A stretch of 64,000 nucleotides of DNA from Ilyomonas sp965214235. Lineage in GTDB: Bacteria > Bacteroidota > Bacteroidia > Chitinophagales > Chitinophagaceae. The translations under genes and the position numbers were made by a program. The stretch spans positions 1,178,001-1,242,000 of the forward strand of contig CBDCBH010000003.1 of assembly GCA_965214235.1 (NCBI GenBank), given 5' to 3'. Below are positions 51,400-59,834 of the stretch, in pieces; within the stretch, counting starts at the first letter, position 1, and each line of letters begins with the position of its first letter. The notes below the pieces were generated by a model. That model did no database searches, was not told the origin of the DNA, and was given only the letters and a program-made list of their open reading frames with translations.

Positions 51400-52764
51400 T
51401 TATCGCAGCGTTGCTTCTTGCTGTTCCTGCAAACTTTTAATACCATGCGCATGACGCCCGATACCAAAATATTCAAAGCCATGTTCCTTCATTTCATCAG
51501 CGGTATAAATGTTTCTGCCATCAAAAATTACATGCCCTTTCATGTTGCTTTTTATTTCATCCCAGTTTGGCAAACGAAACTCTGGCCATTCTGTTATTAA
51601 CAACAAAGCATCAGCGCCTTTTGTGGCTTCTTCCGCTTCATTAACAAACGTAATTTTATCACCAATCATGTGTTTGGCTTCCGGCATCGATACGGGGTCA
51701 TAAGCCTTTACCTGTGCGCCGGCTTCCAGCAGCATATCAATAATAACCAACGATGGCGCTTCGCGCATATCATCGGTTTTTGGTTTAAAAGAAAGTCCCC
51801 ACATAGCAAAAGTTTTGCCCGCTATATCGCCATTGTAGTAATTTTTTATTTTGGTAACAATCACTTTCTTCTGGTCTTCATTTACTTCCTCCACAGCATT
51901 TAAAATACGCAAATCATACCCGTTTTTCTCACCTGTTTTAATTAATGCTTTTACATCTTTTGGAAAGCAGGAACCGCCATAACCAATGCCAGGATAAATG
52001 AAGCGGTTACCAATGCGCAAATCGCTGCCGATGCCTTTGCGAACATGGTTTACATTGGCGCCCACCAGCTCGCATAAATTGGCAATATCATTCATAAAAG
52101 AAATCTTCGTAGCCAGCATTGCGTTAGCTGCGTACTTCGTCATTTCAGCCGAAGGCACATCCATAAAAAGAATCGGGTGACCATTTAATAAAAACGGGTT
52201 GTACATCTGCTGCAATACGTTCTTTGCGCGGTCTGATTCTACACCAATCACAATTCTATCAGGCTTTAAAAAATCATCCACCGCAGCGCCTTCTTTTAAA
52301 AATTCCGGGTTCGATGCCACATCGTATTCTATCTCTTCATCCCTATTCTTCAATGCCGATGCGATGGCGGCGTTTACTTTTGCTGCAGTTCCCACCGGCA
52401 CTGTGCTTTTGGTAACCACAACTAAATAATCGGTTATGTATTTACCAATGGTATCGGCTACCTGCAACACATATTTTAAATCGGCGCTGCCATCTTCGCC
52501 GGGCGGCGTTCCCACGGCAATAAAAGCTACCTGCGCACCGCGGATAGAATCGGCCAAATCGGTGCTGAAATGCAGCCTGCCTTTTTTGTAATTGCGCTTT
52601 ACAATGTCTTCCAAACCAGGCTCGTAAATGGGAAGAATACCTCGTTTTAAATTGTCGATTTTTGGCTGGTTCACATCAATGCAAACCACTTCAATACCCA
52701 CTTCCGATAAACATGCGCCGGTTACCAAACCCACATAACCGGTACCTACAACTACTATTTTCAT
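51400..52764 (-). CDS. ugd: UDP-glucose 6-dehydrogenase
   Basis: 454 residues. Oxidises UDP-glucose twice to UDP-glucuronate. N-terminal NAD loop GTGYVGLVTGACLSEVGIEV; then VAFIAVGTPPGEDGSADLKY; SKSTVPVGTAAKVNAAIA-type segment (here TKSTVPVGTAAKV), SNPEFLKEGAAVDDFLKPDR; central helix DVPSAEMTKYAANAMLATKI; catalytic cysteine in GYGGSCFPKDVKALI; C-terminal AMWGLSFKPKTDDMREAPS and VYDPVSMPEAKHM-like (AYDPVSMPEAKHM). Makes the substrate for the uxs gene downstream. Confidence 0.97.
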   Translation of the reverse strand: MKIVVVGTGYVGLVTGACLSEVGIEVVCIDVNQPKIDNLKRGILPIYEPGLEDIVKRNYKKGRLHFSTDLADSIRGAQVAFIAVGTPPGEDGSADLKYVLQVADTIGKYITDYLVVVTKSTVPVGTAAKVNAAIASALKNRDEEIEYDVASNPEFLKEGAAVDDFLKPDRIVIGVESDRAKNVLQQMYNPFLLNGHPILFMDVPSAEMTKYAANAMLATKISFMNDIANLCELVGANVNHVRKGIGSDLRIGNRFIYPGIGYGGSCFPKDVKALIKTGEKNGYDLRILNAVEEVNEDQKKVIVTKIKNYYNGDIAGKTFAMWGLSFKPKTDDMREAPSLVIIDMLLEAGAQVKAYDPVSMPEAKHMIGDKITFVNEAEEATKGADALLLITEWPEFRLPNWDEIKSNMKGHVIFDGRNIYTADEMKEHGFEYFGIGRHAHGIKSLQEQQEATLR

Positions 52765-53238
52765 ACTTTGTTTTTGATGATAATTTTAATAAGATTATTT
52801 ATAAACCGCAACGTTTGTTTTTGCTTCATTTTATAATGATGCTTTTTGTTATTGATGATGTATAAATATCACTCATCAATTTTATAAAAAGTTGATGATT
52901 TGAAACATTGCAGAATAAGTGAGTAAAAACAAATCATATTGGTAATGCGTTTACCGGCAACAGAATTGATTTGTATTTACCGATATTTTAAAATCCTTTT
53001 TCGGGGTAAAAATATTTCAGAATTTGTAAACCGATAACTTAAAATAATATTAGAGTTGATTAAATTATAAATCCTTTTGTTTAATAAAGAGTCGAAAGCT
53101 GTTAGCGGCAAGCTATAAGTTACGAGCTGTGAGCTGCGAGCTATGAGAAGAGAAAACAAATACAAAAGGAATAATTTAGTCTTCAATTCTTATGACTAAT
53201 GACTCGAAGCTCAAAGCTCGAAGCTCATAATTTTTGTT
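52765..53238. other. Intergenic region between ugd and cysN with AGCT word repeats
   Basis: 474 bases without a convincing gene. The segment at 53090-53150 and 53195-53230 is full of AGCT-type words (aagctataagttacgagctg, gaagctcaaagctcgaagct). It lies upstream of ugd (minus strand) and downstream of cysN (minus strand). No promoter box with good spacing seen. Confidence 0.6.
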
Positions 53239-54495
53239 TTACTCCACAATCATTCCAGCAGCCACCGTTTCATTTGTGCTTTCATCAACTAAAATTAAAG
53301 AACCGGTTGAACGGTTTTTACGGTATGGATCGTACGCCAACGGCTTTGTGGTTCTAATCTTCACGCGGGCAATATCATTCATACCAATTGTGGTTTCCTC
53401 TTCCATGCGGCGCAGCGTGCTGATGTCCATTTTGTAAACGATTTCTTTTATTACACATCGCACTTCATTGGTAGTTTGCCGCAAATAATACTTTGTTCCC
53501 GGCTGCCATTTTTTTGCGTTCAGCCAGCACATCATAATGTCCAAATCCTGGCTTACCAACGGTTGATTGTTTTCTTTTACAATCATATCGCCACGGCTCA
53601 CATCAATATCATCTTCCAGTGTAATGGAAACCGACATGGGTGCAAAAGCTTCCTTTACCGTTATATCAAATGCGTTAACACTTTTTATGGTTGACGTTAA
53701 GCCCGATGGCAGCACCGTTACTGCATCGCCGGGGCGGAAAATACCACCTGCAATTCTGCCTGCATAACCGCGATAATCGTGGTACTCGGTTGAGTGCGGG
53801 CGAATAATAGTTTGCACCGGGAAGCGCGCATCAATATGGTTGTAATCGCTGCCAATGTGTATCGTTTCCAACTCGTGCAGCAACGTTGCGCCATGATACC
53901 ATTTGGTGTGTTCCGAATGATTTACCACGTTATCGCCGTTCAAGGCAGAAATTGGGATGTACCGGATATCGTTAATGTTAAGCTTGCTGGCAAACTCGGT
54001 GTATTCCTCTACAATTTTATTAAATACCTCTTCCGAATAATCAACCAAATCCATTTTGTTGATGCAAACAATAATGTGCGGCAACTGCAGCAGCGACGCG
54101 ATGTAAGAATGACGGCAGGTTTGCTCAACCATACCTTTGCGGGCATCAATTAAAATGAGCGCAAGGTTGGCGGTTGATGCGCCCGTAACCATGTTGCGTG
54201 TGTATTGAATGTGCCCCGGCGTATCAGCAATAATAAACTTGCGTTTGGGCGTTGCAAAATAGCGGTATGCAACATCTATGGTAATGCCTTGTTCCCGTTC
54301 GGCACGCAAGCCATCGGTTAACAAAGAAAGATCAACATGATCTAAACCTTTACGCTCGCTGCTCTTTTTTACAGCTTCCATCTGGTCTTCAAAAATAGAT
54401 TTGCTATCATACAGAAGCCTGCCGATCAATGTGCTTTTGCCATCGTCCACACTGCCGGCTGTTGTAAAGCGTAATAATTCTCTTGTATTTAACAT
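53239..54495 (-). CDS. cysN: Sulfate adenylyltransferase subunit 1 (GTPase)
   Basis: 418 residues. GTPase partner of CysD forming APS from sulfate and ATP. G1 GSVDDGKSTLIGRLLYDSKS, switch II DTPGHIQYTRNMVTGAS, NKMD in CINKMDLVDY, and the EF-Tu-like domains II/III (YRGYAGRIAGGIFRPGDAVT, VRCVIKEIVYKMD) follow. There is no C-terminal CysC domain; the kinase is the separate cysC gene. Last gene of the cysC-cysD-cysN set, 117 bases after cysD, with TAAGTATT word repeats between. Confidence 0.97.
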   Translation of the reverse strand: MLNTRELLRFTTAGSVDDGKSTLIGRLLYDSKSIFEDQMEAVKKSSERKGLDHVDLSLLTDGLRAEREQGITIDVAYRYFATPKRKFIIADTPGHIQYTRNMVTGASTANLALILIDARKGMVEQTCRHSYIASLLQLPHIIVCINKMDLVDYSEEVFNKIVEEYTEFASKLNINDIRYIPISALNGDNVVNHSEHTKWYHGATLLHELETIHIGSDYNHIDARFPVQTIIRPHSTEYHDYRGYAGRIAGGIFRPGDAVTVLPSGLTSTIKSVNAFDITVKEAFAPMSVSITLEDDIDVSRGDMIVKENNQPLVSQDLDIMMCWLNAKKWQPGTKYYLRQTTNEVRCVIKEIVYKMDISTLRRMEEETTIGMNDIARVKIRTTKPLAYDPYRKNRSTGSLILVDESTNETVAAGMIVE

Positions 54496-54612
54496 GATTG
54501 TATTAAGTATTTAAGTATTAAGTATTAAGACTGATATTGGTTGCTAAGTAAAAGGCGTGCTTTTTAAAGAGCTGCTTCATTCTAATACTTAATACCTAAT
54601 ACAATTTTCATT
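54496..54612. repeat. Intergenic word repeat (TAAGTATT) between cysD and cysN
   Basis: Runs taagtatttaagtattaagt and, inverted, taatacttaatacctaatac flank a central segment. An AT-rich example of the window's degenerate word repeats; also a possible long stem. Confidence 0.6.
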
Positions 54613-55518
54613 TTAAAAGTATCCTTGTTTTTTGCGGTCTTCCATGGCTGTATCGGAGCGTTTGTCATCGCCGCGGTTGCCACGTTCGGTACTGCGTGTA
54701 GCAGCCACTTCCTCTACAATTTTTTGGAGCGTATCGGCATCCGATTCAATGCCGCCGGTGATAGTAATATCGCCCAGGGTTCTGAAACGCATGTATTTTG
54801 TTTCAACCGTTTCACCATCGCGCACGGTTACAAATTCCGACACGGGCAGCCAGGTGTTATCCCGATAAATGGCTTCGCGATGATGTGCAAAATACAATGA
54901 TGGAATATCGATGTTTTCTTTTACTATATAATTCCACACATCCATCTCCGTCCAGTTTGAGATGGGAAACACCCGAAAATGCTCGCCCTGGTGTTTGCGG
55001 CCATTAAAGATATTCCATAGTTCGGGTCGCTGGTTTTTCGGGTCCCATTGCCCAAAATCGTCGCGGTGCGAAAAGAAGCGTTCTTTAGCGCGGGCCTTTT
55101 CTTCATCGCGCCGCGCGCCGCCAATGGCTGCATCAATTTTATATTCTTCAATCGTATCTAATAAGGTAACGGTTTGCAGCGCATTGCGGCTTGCGTTTAA
55201 ACCGGTTTCTTCTTTTACACGACCTTTGTTAATTGATTGCTGCACGCTGCCAACAATCAATTGAACGCCTAAATTGTTTACAAGCTGATCGCGAAATTCC
55301 ATCGTTTCGGGAAAGTTATGACCGGTATCAATATGAATTAACGGCAACGGAATTTTAGCAGGATAAAATGCCTTTTTTGCTAAGTGTGTAATCACAATAG
55401 AATCTTTACCGCCGCTGAATAAAATAGCCGGACGATCAAACTGCGCAACCACTTCGCGTATTACAAAAATGGCTTCCGCCTCCAGTTCCTGCAAATGATC
55501 GAGATAATATTTATGCAT
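54613..55518 (-). CDS. cysD: Sulfate adenylyltransferase subunit 2
   Basis: 301 residues, PAPS-reductase/ATP-sulfurylase fold. ATP-binding loop FSGGKDSIVITHLAKKAF with the SGGKDS motif; PLIHIDTGHNFPETMEFRD; GGARRDEEKARAKERFFSH, then WDPKNQRPELWNIFNGRK and RVFPISNWTEMDVWNYIV, and a C-terminus SDTAMEDRKKQGYF. It works with CysN to make APS. Starts 4 bases after cysC, so cysC-cysD are tightly linked. Confidence 0.97.
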   Translation of the reverse strand: MHKYYLDHLQELEAEAIFVIREVVAQFDRPAILFSGGKDSIVITHLAKKAFYPAKIPLPLIHIDTGHNFPETMEFRDQLVNNLGVQLIVGSVQQSINKGRVKEETGLNASRNALQTVTLLDTIEEYKIDAAIGGARRDEEKARAKERFFSHRDDFGQWDPKNQRPELWNIFNGRKHQGEHFRVFPISNWTEMDVWNYIVKENIDIPSLYFAHHREAIYRDNTWLPVSEFVTVRDGETVETKYMRFRTLGDITITGGIESDADTLQKIVEEVAATRSTERGNRGDDKRSDTAMEDRKKQGYF

Positions 55519-55522
55519 GTAG

Positions 55523-56122
55523 TTAAATCAATTTTATTTTAGATAACACAATATCGAGAACCGTTTGCGCACTTTCGTTTATATCTTGTTTATCGGTATG
55601 AAGATGAACATCGGGATGCTCTGGTATTTCAAAAGGCGATGAGATGCCGGTGAAGTTGCTGATTTCACCCCGGCGCGCTTTTTTATACAAGCCTTTTACA
55701 TCGCGCTGTTCACAAACTTCTATCGGCGCATCAACAAAAATTTCTACAAAACTATTCTCCATTACGTCTTTTAAAAGTTGCCGGTCTTTTAAAAACGGAG
55801 ATACGAAGGCAGCCAGCACAACAATGCCTGCATCAATCATCAGCTTTGCTACTTCGCCAATGCGGCGAATGTTTTCTATGCGGCTTTCTTCCGTAAAATT
55901 TAAATCTTTGTTTAAGCCTTTGCGAATGTTATCGCCATCTAAAATGTAAGTACGAAAATTATGATTGTATAAATATTGTTCTACCGCGTTTGCTATCGTG
56001 CTTTTGCCGCTTCCTGATAAACCTGTGAACCACAAACAAACAGCCCGATGACCGTTTTTTTGTTCACGTTCCTCTTTTGTTATTTTATAGTTGTGCGTTA
56101 TGATGTGCAGGTTTTCTTTCAT
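55523..56122 (-). CDS. cysC: Adenylylsulfate kinase
   Basis: 199 residues from ATG 56122 (MKENLHIITHNYKITK); ATG 56134 adds 4. Phosphorylates APS to PAPS. P-loop WFTGLSGSGKSTIANAVEQY; DGDNIRKGLNKDLNFTEESR; IENIRRIGEVAKLMIDAG; FVEIFVDAPIEVCEQRDVKG and ARRGEISNFTGISSPFE. First gene of cysC-cysD-cysN. Because there is no APS or PAPS reductase nearby, the product PAPS is probably used as sulfuryl donor, for sulfated glycans or sulfonolipid-related steps (inference). Confidence 0.96.
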   Translation of the reverse strand: MKENLHIITHNYKITKEEREQKNGHRAVCLWFTGLSGSGKSTIANAVEQYLYNHNFRTYILDGDNIRKGLNKDLNFTEESRIENIRRIGEVAKLMIDAGIVVLAAFVSPFLKDRQLLKDVMENSFVEIFVDAPIEVCEQRDVKGLYKKARRGEISNFTGISSPFEIPEHPDVHLHTDKQDINESAQTVLDIVLSKIKLI

Positions 56123-56422
56123 TATCATTTTCAATCAATACATAAATGATAGCTTATGATAAATTTAATTTCGATAAAAAAATAAATGCACTCATAGTGT
56201 TTTCCATCTTTTCAAAACGAAGAACTGAACAGGTTTGCTGTTATGAATCAGATATCAGGTAATTTTTTGAGATGCGCAAGATACAGCAATTGACGAAGAT
56301 GAAAAGCTAAGTCTATCTGGTTAATAGTTTTATAATAAAAACAAACACTATTTAATTGCAGTTCATTCCCTTTTTCGCTTCATAAGGGATAGCTTTGTTG
56401 CGGCAACATCCGATTTTAATTT

Positions 56423-57505
56423 ATGAATAAATACAGTCAGTTCAAGGCAATGCTTGCCATTACGCGGGGAAGTTTGCGGGCTATCTTCCGAAGCCCGTCA
56501 ACAGTAATTTTCAGCCTTGGGTTTCCTATTATTTTTATACTTGTTTTTGGCTCTATCGGCGACAATGGTTTTTCTATGAACATTGGCTTCAGTACAAAAA
56601 GCGATACGCTGAACCCTATTTATAAAACCTTGCAAAACATAAAAGGCTTAACCATTTACAACAAGCTTAGTGATAGTTTATTGGATGTGAATTTAAAAAG
56701 CGCTTCTATTACGGCTATTGTTGATATTCAAAAACAAAGCAATCATTCGTACAACATTAATTTAAAAAGCTCCGACATTGTAAAGCCGCAGGATCTGCAG
56801 ATTTTGCAAGCTATTCTCAACTCGGTTATTATAAGGAATGATACCAGTTATCATATCGCACGCATCAACCCGAATATCCAATTTATAAAAGGCAGAGAGT
56901 TTAGAGAAATAGACAGAATTTTACCTGGTATGCTGGGCTTTTCGTTGTTAGGAACCGGCGTTTTTAGTGTAGCGTTTTTGTTTTTTAATTTAAGAAATCA
57001 ACTTGTTTTAAAACGCTTTTTTGCAACGCCCATCAACCGAAGCACCATCATTTTAGGCGAAGGTATCAGCCGCATTTTGTTTCAATTGTTAGCCGTTGTT
57101 ATCATCATGCTGTTTGGTTATTTGTCTTTTCATTTTACGTTTGTAAATGGCATCATAACGTTTATAAATATGCTGTTGCTTTCGTTTATTGCCTGCGTTA
57201 TTTTTATGGGTTTCGGGTTTGTGGTAAGCAGCATTGCCAGCACCGATAATGTAATTCCGGTTTACTCCAACATCTTTGTATTTCCGCAGTTTTTGTTGTC
57301 GGGCACTTTTTTTTCTACTTCTGTTTTTCCAGGTTGGATGCAAAAAATTTGCAGCCTGTTGCCGCTTACGTGTTTTAATAATGCCATGCAAAAAGTATCG
57401 TACGAAGGCTTGGGTTTGTGGAGCACCTGGAAAGAGGTAAGCATATTGCTGGTTTGGGGAATTGTGATTTATGCCATTGCAATAAAGGTGTTTAAATGGG
57501 AATGA
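56423..57505 (+). CDS. ABC-2 type transporter permease, orphan
   Basis: 360 residues with one N-terminal helix (STVIFSLGFPIIFILVFG), a long extracytoplasmic loop of about 130 residues, then five or six helices (LGFSLLGTGVFSVAFLFFNL, LFQLLAVVIIMLFGYLSF, IITFINMLLLSFIACVIFMG, SVFPGWMQKICSLLPLTCF). The layout is that of ABC-2 exporters (NodJ/LinearmycinR type). No ATPase gene is next to it within the window; the partner must be elsewhere. Preceded by a TAGCTTTG box at 56390-56397. Confidence 0.88.
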   Translation: MNKYSQFKAMLAITRGSLRAIFRSPSTVIFSLGFPIIFILVFGSIGDNGFSMNIGFSTKSDTLNPIYKTLQNIKGLTIYNKLSDSLLDVNLKSASITAIVDIQKQSNHSYNINLKSSDIVKPQDLQILQAILNSVIIRNDTSYHIARINPNIQFIKGREFREIDRILPGMLGFSLLGTGVFSVAFLFFNLRNQLVLKRFFATPINRSTIILGEGISRILFQLLAVVIIMLFGYLSFHFTFVNGIITFINMLLLSFIACVIFMGFGFVVSSIASTDNVIPVYSNIFVFPQFLLSGTFFSTSVFPGWMQKICSLLPLTCFNNAMQKVSYEGLGLWSTWKEVSILLVWGIVIYAIAIKVFKWE

Positions 57506-57588
57506 TAATTTGATTTGTGATTAAAAGCTTGCCATAAGTGTCTTGGTTCTTGTATCTTGTTTCTTGAACCTTGTAACCTAATTTTTTT

Positions 57589-58536
57589 ATGAAACGATTC
57601 TTTTGCTTCTCTTTGTTTTTACTTCATTTTTTAATTATGAGATTACATGTTGCTGCGCAAACAATAATGCCGCTTTATACAGATAGCATTCCCAACAGCC
57701 GGGCAACGCCCGATGAAGAAACCACCAGCAACAATGGTGTTTTGATCATTAGCAAAGTAAGCCGCCCAACACTCACCGCTTATCTTCCACCAAAAGAAAA
57801 AGCCACCGGCACTGCGGTTATTATTTGCCCTGGTGGCGGCTACGCTATTTTGGCTGCGGGGCATGAAGGAAGCGACGTGGCAAAGGAGTTTATGAAACAG
57901 GGCGTGGCAGCTTTTGTATTGAAGTACCGCATACCCGATGATGCTACCATGGTAAACAAAGAAATTGGTCCGTTACAGGATGCTCAGGAGGCAATTAAAA
58001 CCGTGCGTGAAAGAGCGAAAGAGTGGAACATTGATACAGGACGCATTGGTATTATGGGCTTTTCGGCAGGCGGGCACCTGGCATCAACGGCAGGCACACA
58101 TTACAACAATGCGGTAATTGCAAACCCCAATCATACAAGCCTGCGACCTGATTTTTTAATTTTGATTTATCCTGTGATTTCGTTTGATGACAGTATCGGG
58201 CATCGGGGATCGAGAGATAATTTATTGGGCAAAAATCCATCAGAAGAAAAAAAGAAATATTACTCAAACGAGTTGCAGGTAACCAATCATACACCTCCTT
58301 CGTTTTTGGTTCATGCAAGCGATGATGATGGTGTAAAACCCGAAAACAGCATTCGTTTTTATGAAGCTTGTTTGCAGCATCTTGTACCGGTTGAGATGCA
58401 CTTGTACCAGCACGGCGGACATGGTTTTGGAATGCACTTACCCAAAAGTAAAGACTTATGGATGGAACGTTGCCTGAACTGGATGACGGCCAACGGATGG
58501 GTAAAAACAAACGGCGTGATGGTGCCTATTAAATGA
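57589..58536 (+). CDS. Exported alpha/beta-hydrolase (acetylxylan-esterase-like)
   Basis: 315 residues with a signal peptide (about 1-22, ending HVAAQT). The oxyanion HGG-like segment is ICPGGGYAILAAGHEGSD, the nucleophile serine is in GRIGIMGFSAGGHLASTAG, and the acid/histidine are near DDDGVKPENSIRFYEAC and QHGGHGFGMHL. Close to the BD-FAE/acetyl-xylan esterase group of secreted carbohydrate esterases. Separated by 15 bases from the GNAT gene, so co-transcribed. Substrate not certain. Confidence 0.9.
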   Translation: MKRFFCFSLFLLHFLIMRLHVAAQTIMPLYTDSIPNSRATPDEETTSNNGVLIISKVSRPTLTAYLPPKEKATGTAVIICPGGGYAILAAGHEGSDVAKEFMKQGVAAFVLKYRIPDDATMVNKEIGPLQDAQEAIKTVRERAKEWNIDTGRIGIMGFSAGGHLASTAGTHYNNAVIANPNHTSLRPDFLILIYPVISFDDSIGHRGSRDNLLGKNPSEEKKKYYSNELQVTNHTPPSFLVHASDDDGVKPENSIRFYEACLQHLVPVEMHLYQHGGHGFGMHLPKSKDLWMERCLNWMTANGWVKTNGVMVPIK

Positions 58537-58551
58537 TAAAAGAAACCTTCC

Positions 58552-59004
58552 ATGCTAACGCTCGAACCCATTCTCATTGATGAAGACCCGAATAAGGAAA
58601 TTTATGCAAATGATTATTGCAGGGAAATATTCAAATCCTACCCGGCTTATTATTATAAAACCGGCTACAACCCGCCGTGGATTGGTTATGTTGTGTTACG
58701 TGATGAAACTGTAGTTGGCGTGGGTGGTTTTACAGGTGCGCCAAAAGACAAGAAAGTTGAAATTGCTTATGGAACGCGAAAAGAATGGGAAGGGCAAGGC
58801 ATCGCTTCGTTTACATGCAGGCAATTGATTGTTGTTGCAAAAGCAACCGACCCAAACGTTATCATTACCGCCAAAACAGCACCGGAACAAAATGCATCAG
58901 TAAGCATTCTAAAAGGCAACGGGTTTGTTTTTACTGGCATTGTGCAGGATGATGACATTGGGGATGCATGGGAATGGATATTGATTGAAAATACTAACGA
59001 CTGA
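58552..59004 (+). CDS. GNAT-family N-acetyltransferase
   Basis: 150 residues. Acetyl-CoA-binding motif in RKEWEGQGIASFTCRQLIVV (R-x-x-x-G-x-G/A), preceded by WIGYVVLRDETVVGVGGFTG and KVEIAYGTRKEWEGQ and followed by ASVSILKGNGFVFTGI. This is the RimJ/RimL-like branch. Acceptor unknown. Follows the esterase gene after 15 bases and ends before a strong bidirectional terminator. Confidence 0.9.
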   Translation: MLTLEPILIDEDPNKEIYANDYCREIFKSYPAYYYKTGYNPPWIGYVVLRDETVVGVGGFTGAPKDKKVEIAYGTRKEWEGQGIASFTCRQLIVVAKATDPNVIITAKTAPEQNASVSILKGNGFVFTGIVQDDDIGDAWEWILIENTND

Positions 59005-59016
59005 TTTTTTATAAAC

Positions 59017-59058
59017 AAAAGCCGAAGCATAAAAAGATGTTTTTATGCTTCGGCTTTT
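59017..59058. terminator. Bidirectional terminator, 18-bp stem
   Basis: AAAAGCCGAAGCATAAAA (59017-59034) pairs with TTTTATGCTTCGGCTTTT (59041-59058) around a 6-base loop, between the convergent GNAT gene and the T9SS-type gene. Confidence 0.92.
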
Positions 59059-59073
59059 TACTTCAATTTTTAA

Positions 59074-59661
59074 TTACTGTTTTATTAAACTTGTTGTTTG
59101 CGGTTTGCCATTTTTGGGCAACCACTGAAGCCCATACTTGCCTGCTGCAAGCCCGCTTACCGTAAGTGTTTGGGAAGCCGTATTGGCATTGATTTGTTTT
59201 TGCATCACTTTTCTTCCCTTCATATCAAACACGTTCACTACGCTTGCTGATTCACTCAATGGCAATATTAGCACAACCGTATTTTTTGCCGGATTTGGAT
59301 ACACACGCAACACGTTCTCGCCATCATCAAAAACAACTTGCGGCGCAGTAAAATAGCTGCCTATTCCGCCATCAGGATTCGCTGTTTGATGAATTGCATT
59401 GCTACCGGAATAAGTAGCCTGCTGAAGTATATAATTACTATCAGAAGAAAAGCCGCTGCTGGCTGGCTGATATTGTAATGACAGTTAACTGTTTAGAATA
59501 ATGGGATTACCCGCGTAACCTGAAAGCGGACCGCCTACATAAGCAAATATATCCGGTTGATCAGGATTGGGAACCGCCTGAATGGTTTGCGCCCGAAGCG
59601 AAAACGCAGCACTGCATAACGAAACAATAAAGAAAGTGAAATAAAGTAGCTTTAGTCTCAT
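59074..59661 (-). pseudogene. T9SS C-terminal-domain protein with in-frame stop
   Basis: From ATG 59661 the frame gives a signal peptide (MRLKLLYFTFFIVSLCSAAF), AQTIQAVPNPDQPDIFAYVG and GNPIILNS, then TAA at 59485-59487. The same frame continues without interruption: LSLQYQPASSGFSSDSNYIL, GGIGSYFTAPQVVFDDGEN, RVYPNPAKNTVVLILPLS and a conventional type IX sorting end (AAGKYGLQWLPKN) to the stop at 59074. A single nonsense change, for example CAA to TAA, fits. The product was probably a small secreted protein of about 195 residues. Confidence 0.85.
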
Positions 59662-59834
59662 AGCTGATGTGTTTATTTTTCTTACAAATGAATCTGTATC
59701 TTATCATACAGCCAATACTCAATTTGTATTATCACACACAGCCGATGGAAAAACAAACAGCTAAAGGGCCGTTGTTTTCCATCTTCAAAATGCAGCAAAA
59801 ACAAACACCAAACAAAACAAAACCTGCAAACAGG

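Noticed and set aside
49580..59661. Possible TAA reassignment or programmed readthrough, suggested by two in-frame TAA codons
   Set aside because: Most intact genes in the window, including ribosomal and chaperone genes, end at TAA; two isolated nonsense changes are the simpler explanation.
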